Source: UMGS1781 sp964389545
Lineage (GTDB): Bacteria; Bacillota; Clostridia; TANB77; CAG-508
Reading direction: 5' to 3'
Assembly: GCA_964389545.1 (NCBI GenBank)
Contig: CAYMDN010000018.1
Span: forward strand, 1 to 24,730
Length of the DNA stretch: 24,730 bases
Part shown: piece after piece, positions 1 to 5,876 of the stretch
Position numbering within the stretch: position 1 is the stretch's first letter
How the letters are laid out: every line of letters starts with the position of its first letter
Position numbers and translations under genes: made by a program
The notes under the pieces: model-generated
The model's database searches: none
Seen by the model: the letters and a program-made list of their open reading frames with translations, nothing else
What the model was told of the DNA's origin: nothing

Positions 1-61
1 AGATGTAGAAACAACAGAAGAACAAGAAGAAGATGTCGATGAAGAATTTGAAGAGGTATAA
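1..61 (+). CDS. C-terminal end of an upstream gene, probably recA (partial)
   Basis: Only the last 19 codons are present, read in frame from base 2 and ending with TAA at 59-61. The peptide is strongly acidic (DVETTEEQEEDVDEEFEEV). RecA proteins usually end in an acidic tail, and recX commonly lies directly downstream of recA. The assignment therefore rests on tail composition plus neighbour, not on any catalytic domain. Confidence 0.45.
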   Translation, partial: DVETTEEQEEDVDEEFEEV

Positions 62-76
62 TATTTATACATAATA

Positions 77-104
77 AAAGGGCAGATAACCTGCCCTTTA
101 TATT
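77..104 (+). terminator. Intrinsic terminator after the probable recA
   Basis: A 9-bp stem (AAAGGGCAG at 77-85 pairs with CTGCCCTTT at 91-99) encloses a 5-base loop. The U-tract is weak (TTTATATT). It lies between the upstream stop codon and recX, so it probably reduces rather than fully blocks read-through into recX. Confidence 0.7.
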
Positions 105-121
105 AAATTAAGGGGATATAT

Positions 122-574
122 ATGGAAAATATAGAAGAATTAGAAGAATTTGATAAATTAAAAACACAGATGCTAAAATATGTGCTATACAAAAAAAGAA
201 GTGAAGCAGAAGTTAGAGAAAAATTCGCTAAAAATACTGGAAATATGCTAGATAATGTTATAGAATATCTAAAGGAAAATGGATATATAGACGATAGCGA
301 ATATATAAATAAATCTGTAAATGAATTCAAAAGATTAAAGAATATGTCTATAAAAGAAGTACAATACAAGTTATTATCAAAAGGTTTAAAAAAAGACATG
401 ATAGATGATTATATATACAATAATAGAGAAGATTTATTAGAATATGAAATAAATTCTGCTAAACAAATTTTAATAAAAAAAGAAACAAGCATGGAAAGAG
501 ATCAAGTAATAGAATATCTAAGAAGAAAAGGATATATGCAAGAAACTATAAAAATTATAAATTCTGAGGAATAA
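122..574 (+). CDS. recX: Regulatory protein RecX
   Basis: This 150-residue, highly helical, charged protein is a RecX-family modulator of RecA filaments. RecX binds in the groove of the RecA-DNA filament and inhibits its recombinase and coprotease activities. Typical signatures are visible: YVLYKKRSEAEVREKF near residues 20-35, VIEYLKENGYIDDSEYI around 46-62, and KNMSIKEVQYKLLSKGLKKDMID at about 73-95, followed by a third helical repeat to the C-terminus. Length is at the short end for the family. The start ATG follows AAGGGG at 110-115. It follows the probable recA, separated by a hairpin, the usual arrangement. Function is inferred from family resemblance. Confidence 0.85.
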   Translation: MENIEELEEFDKLKTQMLKYVLYKKRSEAEVREKFAKNTGNMLDNVIEYLKENGYIDDSEYINKSVNEFKRLKNMSIKEVQYKLLSKGLKKDMIDDYIYNNREDLLEYEINSAKQILIKKETSMERDQVIEYLRRKGYMQETIKIINSEE

Positions 575-595
575 AGCATTAAATAGGGGATAATA

Positions 596-1363
596 ATGAA
601 CAACATATTAACATTAGAAACAAATAAATATAGCATAAAACTAGATAACTTTGAGGGACCATTAGACTTACTATGTCACTTAATAGAAAAAAACAAAATG
701 GATATAAACCAAGTAAAAATAAGTGATATAACAGATCAATATATAGAGTACCTTAACAAAATGCAAGAAATGAACTTAGAAATAGCTAGTGAATTTTTAG
801 TAATGGCATCAACACTAATATTTATAAAATCAAAAAGCCTACTACCTAATCAAGAAGGTGAAGAAGAGGAATTAACAGAAGAACAGCTATTACAAAGAAT
901 TATAGAATATAAAAAATATAAAGAAATAACAAACAAACTAAGAGATAGATTTAATGAATTTACAAATAGATATTATAAACATCCAGAGCAAATAGAACTA
1001 CCAGAAAAAAGACTAGAAGAAATACATACAATGGATGAAATAGTAGATTTATATAGAAGACTTATACAAAAAAATGAAAACAAAGTAAATGAAAATACAA
1101 AAAATATAGAAAAATTAGCAGTTATAGAAACAGTAACTGTAGCAAGCAAAGTTAGAGACATATTTAGAGAACTACTAAAAAAACCTAGTTTTGTATTTAA
1201 TAGTATGTGTAAGAATAAAAGATATACAAAATTAGAAACAGTCACAGCATTATCAGGTGTATTAGAATTAGGAAGAAGGAATAAAATAGAAGCAACACAA
1301 GAAGAAAACTTTGCAGATATAGTAATACATAAAAAACAAGATAAAGAAGAAACAACAAAATAA
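596..1363 (+). CDS. scpA: Segregation and condensation protein A (kleisin)
   Basis: This 255-residue protein is the ScpA kleisin, which bridges the two Smc head domains in the Smc-ScpAB complex that compacts and segregates the chromosome. The N-terminal hallmark is clear: YSIKLDNFEGPLDLLCHLI at about 12-30, then DITDQYIEYL and ASEFLVMASTLIFIKSKSLLP. The C-terminal part (about 200-250: TVTALSGVLELGRRNKIEA, then FADIVI) fits the winged-helix that contacts the Smc head. The RBS AGGGG sits at 584-588. In many Firmicutes scpB follows directly. Here the next gene is a DUF2953-type membrane protein, so scpB must lie elsewhere. Confidence 0.93.
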   Translation: MNNILTLETNKYSIKLDNFEGPLDLLCHLIEKNKMDINQVKISDITDQYIEYLNKMQEMNLEIASEFLVMASTLIFIKSKSLLPNQEGEEEELTEEQLLQRIIEYKKYKEITNKLRDRFNEFTNRYYKHPEQIELPEKRLEEIHTMDEIVDLYRRLIQKNENKVNENTKNIEKLAVIETVTVASKVRDIFRELLKKPSFVFNSMCKNKRYTKLETVTALSGVLELGRRNKIEATQEENFADIVIHKKQDKEETTK

Positions 1364-1401
1364 AATAGAAGTGTATATATCGTAAGAAAATTGTTCACAA
1401 T

Positions 1402-1427
1402 GTTGTCATAGGAGGAACTATGACAAC
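1402..1427 (+). promoter_or_regulatory. Hairpin presenting the Shine-Dalgarno and pairing the start codon
   Basis: GTTGTCATA at 1402-1410 is perfectly complementary to TATGACAAC at 1419-1427. The 8-base loop is GGAGGAAC, so the ribosome binding site is the loop and the ATG start (1420-1422) is inside the 3' arm. Beyond one T-T mismatch, A1399-A1400 can pair with T1429-T1430. A role in controlling translation is inferred from geometry only. Confidence 0.55.
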
Positions 1428-2022
1428 TTTTTTTATTATCCTAATAATTATTTTAATTTTAGTTATAACAGTAACTTTAATTCCAATAAAAGTGCATATA
1501 GAAAAACTTGAAATAATGAATAAATCAATTAAAGATATAGAAATGGCTATAAGTTTTGGATGGCTAAAAATAAAACTAGAAAAAGAAAAGATAGATAAGA
1601 TATTAAATAATAAAAAGGTAGAAGAATTAATAAATAAGATTAAGGAAAGAATAAGAAAGGACTACAACATTAAGCCAAAGATTGCTGTAAAAGATATAAA
1701 AAATTTTTTAAGAAAAATAAAAATAGAAGAACTTAAACTAAATGCTGTAATAGGTACAACAGATATATTTATAACAACTTTTTTAGTTACAATCACATCT
1801 ATTATAATCCCATTTTTAATTGTGAAGAATGCAGATAATCCAAAGTACGAAATTACTCCAAGATATATAGAAGAAAACTATTTAAAATTATCCATAAAAT
1901 GTATAATTAGTGTGAAATTGGTACATATTATCGATATAGCAAAAGAATTAGAAAGAAATGATAGGGGGAAAAAGGATGGAAGAACGTCAAATAGAGGGCC
2001 TTATGCTAACAGCAATGGATAG
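1420..2022 (+). CDS. DUF2953-type membrane protein
   Basis: This is a 200-residue protein with an N-terminal hydrophobic helix (about 3-22) and a second one near 117-136 (ITTFLVTITSIIIPFLIV). The central region is charged (KIDKILNNKKVEELINKIKERIRK). A DUF2953 protein ahead of ytfJ/gerW, in the scpAB neighbourhood, is a recurrent clostridial arrangement. With the features seen (VHIEKLEI, FGWLKIKL, KLNAVIGTTD) this supports the assignment. Its biochemical role is unknown; co-conservation suggests a link with sporulation. The start follows GGAGG at 1411-1415 with a 4-base gap. The 3' end overlaps the next gene by 47 bases, implying translational coupling. Confidence 0.65.
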   Translation: MTTFFIILIIILILVITVTLIPIKVHIEKLEIMNKSIKDIEMAISFGWLKIKLEKEKIDKILNNKKVEELINKIKERIRKDYNIKPKIAVKDIKNFLRKIKIEELKLNAVIGTTDIFITTFLVTITSIIIPFLIVKNADNPKYEITPRYIEENYLKLSIKCIISVKLVHIIDIAKELERNDRGKKDGRTSNRGPYANSNG

Positions 2023-2506
2023 TATAAGAGATATGATAGATGTAAATACAATAATTGGGGAACCAATGCACATTAATGAAAATGTAACAGTGATACCAAT
2101 TTCAAAAGTAGGTTTTGGATTTGCAGCAGGGGGGAGTGAATTTAAGGGAGAAACAATGAAAGCGTATAATAAAAATAAGGAAGCCGAAGCAATTTCGTAT
2201 AGGTCACCATTTGGTGGAGGAAGCGGAGCAGGAGTATCAATAAAGCCAGTTGCATTTTTAGTTGTTCAAGAAAACATGGTAAAAATGTTACCAGTTGAGC
2301 ATGAATGTACAATAGATAAATTGTTTGATTACATGCCAGATGTAATGGAAAAAGCAAATAAAATGATTGATAAGATGATGAACAAGAAAAAAGAAAAAGA
2401 TGTAAAAATAATAAGGCCAAAAGCAACAAAAGAAAATGTAGTATACAAATTTAGTTATGATACAGATGATAAAGAAGAAGAGAAAAAAGACGACGATGAT
2501 GAATAA
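1976..2506 (+). CDS. ytfJ: GerW/YtfJ family sporulation protein
   Basis: This 176-residue protein matches the YtfJ/GerW family, needed for normal germination in Bacillus and conserved among spore-formers. The diagnostic core is present: MDSIRDMIDVNTIIGEPM, VTVIPISKVGFGFAAGGSEF, a glycine-rich PFGGGSGAGVSIKPVAFLVV, and a helical KMLPVEHECTIDKLFDYMPDVMEKANKMIDKM. The tail is lysine-rich, then acidic. I chose the ATG at 1976 because the family begins at MEERQIEGLM and AGGGGG lies at 1963-1968. An ATG at 1958 in the same frame has no comparable RBS. It overlaps the end of the DUF2953 gene and closes the operon. Confidence 0.88.
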   Translation: MEERQIEGLMLTAMDSIRDMIDVNTIIGEPMHINENVTVIPISKVGFGFAAGGSEFKGETMKAYNKNKEAEAISYRSPFGGGSGAGVSIKPVAFLVVQENMVKMLPVEHECTIDKLFDYMPDVMEKANKMIDKMMNKKKEKDVKIIRPKATKENVVYKFSYDTDDKEEEKKDDDDE

Positions 2507-2536
2507 AAGGGTGGAAAATCTCCACCCTTTTATTTT
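2504..2536. terminator. Terminator between convergent ytfJ and the membrane protein gene
   Basis: AAAAGGGTGGA at 2505-2515 pairs with TCCACCCTTTT at 2521-2531 around a 5-base loop. T-rich sequence follows on + and A-rich sequence precedes it, so it can act on both strands for the two converging genes. Confidence 0.85.
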
Positions 2537-2544
2537 ATAAATAA

Positions 2545-3336
2545 TTAAGTACGACCAGCTGCTTCATATTCACCATCTTTATATATTTTTTGTACAGTAT
2601 CAGTAAAGTTTCCTTCACGAATGCTATATACATGGTGAGCAACACCTTCTTTGCACCATACGAAATCAGAAATATTGTCAGAATTAATTTCTAATTCTTG
2701 TGCTTTACCATTAACACTGAAACTTGTACCAGCAGTATGTACAATAACACCATAAACATTTAACTCACTATCAAGAATATACATATTTATATAAGTTCCG
2801 ATACTGTAATTAGAAAATAATTGTAATAATATATACTCGTTGTCTGAATTTTCATCTGCGATTTTTGATACAGAAAAACAATCATCTGGATTAGGATTAT
2901 CGGATAATATAGACCAAAGCTGAGGAATTCCTGACCATGTTTTTCCATCAACAGTAATAGAGTAATTAGTATTATATGTTGTAAAATCTTCATTACTGTC
3001 CTTAACTGTAGTAGTACAATCAACTTTTACTTTATACTCTTTATTATTTAATTTGATGTTAGATGTTTGGCTTATTGTATTAGCATCCTCAGAAGGTAGA
3101 GCTACATCGTTATCTGATGAATTAGTTACATCACCAGCATTATTTGCACCAGCGTTATTTGCGCCGGAATTATTTGCAGAATAATCTGCGACATCTGATT
3201 TCTTTCCATTTAATAAAACAAAGCCTCCATTTTTAGCTATTAAAATACCGATAACTACAAGCAATAGTACAATAACAATGCTTAGTAGGACAACTATGGC
3301 AACATTAGACTTGCCTTTTTCATTTGAATTTTCCAT
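2545..3336 (-). CDS. Membrane-anchored extracytoplasmic protein of unknown function
   Basis: This 263-residue protein has a short charged N-terminus (MENSNEKGKSN), one long hydrophobic helix at about 12-38, and then a low-complexity Asn/Ala/Gly/Ser linker holding a GANNA repeat (GANNAGANNAG). The rest is a soluble domain rich in Thr, Ser and Asp. This layout indicates an N-in, C-out anchored protein. I do not recognise the outer domain. The start is the ATG at 3336, 5 bases after GGAGG. An in-frame ATG 12 bases upstream overlaps that RBS and is unlikely to be used. It has its own near-ideal promoter at 3364-3392 and converges on ytfJ. Confidence 0.75.
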   Translation of the reverse strand: MENSNEKGKSNVAIVVLLSIVIVLLLVVIGILIAKNGGFVLLNGKKSDVADYSANNSGANNAGANNAGDVTNSSDNDVALPSEDANTISQTSNIKLNNKEYKVKVDCTTTVKDSNEDFTTYNTNYSITVDGKTWSGIPQLWSILSDNPNPDDCFSVSKIADENSDNEYILLQLFSNYSIGTYINMYILDSELNVYGVIVHTAGTSFSVNGKAQELEINSDNISDFVWCKEGVAHHVYSIREGNFTDTVQKIYKDGEYEAAGRT

Positions 3337-3363
3337 AAAAACCTCCATAAAATATTTTTAATA

Positions 3364-3392
3364 ATTATATATTGAAACAAGAAAAATGTCAA
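3364..3392 (-). promoter_or_regulatory. Consensus sigma-A promoter for the membrane protein gene
   Basis: On the minus strand TTGACA (3387-3392) is followed by a 17-base spacer and TATAAT (3364-3369). Both hexamers match consensus exactly. The transcript should start near 3357, giving a leader of about 20 bases that carries GGAGG. Confidence 0.88.
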
Positions 3393-3417
3393 AATGGGGA
3401 ATACTTTAATTTTACAC

Positions 3418-3447
3418 TTGAAAATTTTATATATTAAGGATTATAAT
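3418..3447 (+). promoter_or_regulatory. Sigma-A promoter placed directly against a start codon
   Basis: TTGAAA (3418-3423), an 18-base spacer and TATAAT (3442-3447) lie immediately before the ATG at 3454. The expected initiation point, 6 to 9 bases after the -10, falls at 3453-3456. The mRNA would then begin at or next to the start codon. The promoter is back to back with the minus-strand promoter at 3364-3392. Confidence 0.65.
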
Positions 3448-3453
3448 ATAAGC

Positions 3454-4713
3454 ATGAATAGAAGAAAATTAAAAAAGTTATTACAAACTCAAGAGAGATA
3501 TGAAGATGTAATAAAATTAAGAAAAAATGGAGAATATGAAAAAATTTTTGAGCTATATGGTCCGGAAGTTTTTAATATAGCTGTTCCTGGTAAGTACGCC
3601 AGAGAAGATATAAAAAAATTAATGGATTTAGGAAGATTTGAAGATATTTATAGACGATATGGTGCAAAAACATATAAGATGTATATAGCAAATATGAAAG
3701 CCCAAGAAGTATACTATGAAACAGGTAGCAAATTTAAAGCTAAGATGGCAAAATTTAAATACCTCTTAGGACGAAGAATTGCTCCGCTTGCGTTAGCTAC
3801 AACATTAGTAACACCAACTGTTATGGCGGGTACTGTTAGTGCAATGTTTCAAAAAGATAGACAAGAAAATGCACAAACATATGCTGAAGAGATTAAACGA
3901 TATGAGGATAAAATTACAAAGTATGCAGACGAAGTAAGGGGCATGAACTTAACAGATGTACAAGTTATCATGAAAGTTGTATCAGATATGTGGGAAGAAA
4001 TTGATGGTTATGGTTCGCCTATTGGAGACGATCCAACAGGATTTTATAGACTAGAACTTTCTGAAAACGGAGTTGGAGTGTGTAGAAATATGGCTGATGA
4101 TGTTACAGCCAAATTAAATGCAATAAATCCAGAGTATAATGCACGAAATGTTGTTGTATATATGGACGATGTACGTTTCAACCTTGCAAATATTGAAAGA
4201 AATATAATTGAAGATAATGAAACAGTTGCAGACAACAACGAAGATAAGGAAGAAGAACCAGATAAAGGGTTCCATATAACGGATATTATGGGAAACCACA
4301 TGATTACAGCAATTGACATACCAGGAAAAAATATTACATTACTTGTAGATGCAACAAATCCAGGAATTGGAGTATGGCACAATGGAAAAATTCATATGTT
4401 TTCTACAGAAGATGGAAAAGGAATTAGAACAAAGATGATAGGTCAATTTATGATTGATATTACAGAGTTTATTCCAATAAGCCAAGATATGATAGGAAGT
4501 TTTTTAAATAATGATTTAGACCTAGATGAGCTAGAAGAACAATATGGACCTAAAGCCTTAAATGAAGCGTTGGAATATTTAAATGGATTAAATAAAAACA
4601 GTTTTACAGATAGTTTAAAAGTAGATGTTACACCAACTCCGACAGAACATACAGCTGAAATTGATGAGCTACTAAAAACTGGTGAAATCCAAAATGATGA
4701 TTATACAAAATAG
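3454..4713 (+). CDS. Transglutaminase-like (Cys/His/Asp) protein
   Basis: This protein has 419 residues from the ATG at 3454. The N-terminal third is charged and holds two similar segments: GEYEKIFELYGPEVFN at about 26-41 and GRFEDIYRRYGAKTYK at about 60-75. A hydrophobic stretch at 110-131 (APLALATTLVTPTVMAGTVSAM) could span or enter the membrane. A papain/transglutaminase-like core follows, with Cys210 in GVCRNMADD, His282 in GNHMITAID and Asp299 in LLVDATNP, in the order and spacing of that superfamily. Substrate is unknown. An upstream in-frame ATG at 3394 would place its first 20 codons over the promoter and has no RBS, so I reject it. The stop TAG lies inside the terminator. Confidence 0.7.
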   Translation: MNRRKLKKLLQTQERYEDVIKLRKNGEYEKIFELYGPEVFNIAVPGKYAREDIKKLMDLGRFEDIYRRYGAKTYKMYIANMKAQEVYYETGSKFKAKMAKFKYLLGRRIAPLALATTLVTPTVMAGTVSAMFQKDRQENAQTYAEEIKRYEDKITKYADEVRGMNLTDVQVIMKVVSDMWEEIDGYGSPIGDDPTGFYRLELSENGVGVCRNMADDVTAKLNAINPEYNARNVVVYMDDVRFNLANIERNIIEDNETVADNNEDKEEEPDKGFHITDIMGNHMITAIDIPGKNITLLVDATNPGIGVWHNGKIHMFSTEDGKGIRTKMIGQFMIDITEFIPISQDMIGSFLNNDLDLDELEEQYGPKALNEALEYLNGLNKNSFTDSLKVDVTPTPTEHTAEIDELLKTGEIQNDDYTK

Positions 4714-4740
4714 AGTTACTATAAAGTAACTCTATTTTTA
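4707..4740. terminator. Bidirectional terminator containing both convergent stop codons
   Basis: AAAATAGAGTTACT (4707-4720) pairs with AGTAACTCTATTTT (4725-4738) around a 4-base loop. The left arm contains the TAG stop of the + gene (4711-4713). The TAA stop of the minus gene is at 4738-4740. The same stem with the same stop placement recurs at 17162-17195. Confidence 0.9.
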
Positions 4741-5166
4741 TAATGCAATATCCCATAGCTGCTCATTTGAATATGTATCAATAGAAGATATAAGTAAAGG
4801 CTTAAGAAAGGCTTTCTTTAAATTCTTTTTATTTTTGTTTTCAATTCTAATAATTTCTTGCTCTTTATCCCTAAAAACTATTAAATTAAAACTTTTTTGA
4901 CTTACAAATTTATATAAGGATTTTTTTTGTTCTTTATCAGTGAATGAAATAGTACATCTATATATATCGCTATGATTACTTTTCAATAATAAAACATAAT
5001 GAGGAATATCTTGAATAATAATTGTCAATGCTTTAATGGCTAAGTCAGATGATATGGGCAATGAAGTTTTTATCCCAAAGAATAAAATAGAATTTAAGTC
5101 TTTAATAATTGCTAATTTATTATCGGGTAATATATATAATTGATTAATATTTACGATATTATTCAT
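4738..5166 (-). CDS. Hypothetical protein
   Basis: This 142-residue protein has no signal peptide or membrane helix that I can see and matches no family I recognise. It alternates hydrophobic strands and charged segments (QLYILPDNKLAIIKDLNSILFFGI; PHYVLLLKSNHSDIYRCTISFTDKEQKKSLYKFV), which suggests a small alpha/beta cytoplasmic protein. The ATG at 5166 is preceded by AAAGGA at 5177-5182 with a 10-base spacing. An upstream in-frame TTG at 5175 would be too close to that site. It is divergent from the XRE regulator at 5332, and a 16-bp inverted repeat lies between them, so the regulator may control it; that is inference only. Confidence 0.6.
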   Translation of the reverse strand: MNNIVNINQLYILPDNKLAIIKDLNSILFFGIKTSLPISSDLAIKALTIIIQDIPHYVLLLKSNHSDIYRCTISFTDKEQKKSLYKFVSQKSFNLIVFRDKEQEIIRIENKNKKNLKKAFLKPLLISSIDTYSNEQLWDIAL

Positions 5167-5229
5167 TGATATCAATTCCTTTCAAGTGTATAAACGTATA
5201 ATATAAACAAGTATAACACATAATAATAA

Positions 5230-5270
5230 AACATATACTATAATTCTTAAAAATAATTATAGTATATGTT
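5230..5270. repeat. 16-bp perfect inverted repeat between divergent genes
   Basis: AACATATACTATAATT at 5230-5245 is the exact reverse complement of 5255-5270, with a 9-base spacer. Its position between the unknown minus-strand gene and the XRE gene suggests an operator. On the minus strand the second arm is followed by TTTTATTATT, so a transcript attenuator is also possible. Confidence 0.7.
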
Positions 5271-5331
5271 AAAAACTAATTTTAAATTGTAGAATAATGT
5301 AAAGAAATGTAAAAAGAGAGGGAAAATATTA

Positions 5332-5691
5332 ATGAACCTAAAAGAATTGGGAAGAAAAATAAAACAGCAAAGAACTTACAAAGGATTAAAACAAGACCAA
5401 TTATCAGAAGATGTAGGAATAAGTGTAGGATTTCTTGGAGGAATAGAAAGAGGCGAGAAAATTGCTAGTTTAAAAGTAATGCTAGCAATAGCAAATAGAC
5501 TAGGATCATCACTAGATTATTTACTATCAGATGACATTAATAAAATAGAAGAGGAAACTAGGATAGATTATTATGCGGAAGAATTTAAATATATGATAAA
5601 TAAACTAGAAGACAGAGAGTTAATCAATGATTTTATCACATATTGCCATGCACTATCTGATGCAATGGAAAAGAAGAAACACAGTAAATAA
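5332..5691 (+). CDS. XRE-family transcriptional regulator
   Basis: This 119-residue protein has a helix-turn-helix of the Cro/C1 type at about 3-62: LGRKIKQQRTYKGLKQDQLSEDVGISVGFLGGIERGEKIASLKVMLAIANRLGSSLDYLL. The C-terminal 50 residues are helical and probably mediate dimerisation. Such small single-domain regulators usually repress their own promoter and a neighbour. The inverted repeats at 5230-5270, and at 5753-5760 with 5796-5803 in front of the 787-residue protein gene, are candidate targets. The RBS is AGAGAGGG around 5315-5322. A strong terminator follows, so it is monocistronic. Confidence 0.88.
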   Translation: MNLKELGRKIKQQRTYKGLKQDQLSEDVGISVGFLGGIERGEKIASLKVMLAIANRLGSSLDYLLSDDINKIEEETRIDYYAEEFKYMINKLEDRELINDFITYCHALSDAMEKKKHSK

Positions 5692-5716
5692 AGTTTGAAT
5701 ATAAAAAGATTGAAGA

Positions 5717-5747
5717 AAACAGTAAAAGAGACTTTTACTGTTTTTTT
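5717..5747 (+). terminator. Intrinsic terminator of the XRE gene
   Basis: AAACAGTAAAAG (5717-5728) pairs with CTTTTACTGTTT (5732-5743) around a 3-base loop, followed by a run of T. Confidence 0.92.
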
Positions 5748-5752
5748 ATACT

Positions 5753-5840
5753 TTAATCCACAAAAATCTATAACTATCTACTTTTTAAAATTATATGGAT
5801 TAAACATATATAATACAGACAAGTTGAGAGACTAGTCAAC
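5753..5840. promoter_or_regulatory. Operator-like inverted repeats upstream of the 787-residue protein gene
   Basis: TTAATCCA (5753-5760) and TGGATTAA (5796-5803) form an 8-bp inverted repeat. GTTGA (5823-5827) and TCAAC (5836-5840) form a second. A TATAAT lies at 5809-5814 between them and another at 5851-5856, but I find no convincing -35 at standard spacing for either. Regulation by the adjacent XRE protein is a guess from proximity. Confidence 0.35.
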
Positions 5841-5876
5841 AAAACTTAAATATAATTATAAAGAGAGGTAGAAATT

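Noticed and set aside
3394..3453. Longer N-terminus (starting MGNTLILHL) for the transglutaminase-like protein
   Set aside because: The 20 extra codons overlay a good promoter, there is no RBS, and the added residues are atypical.
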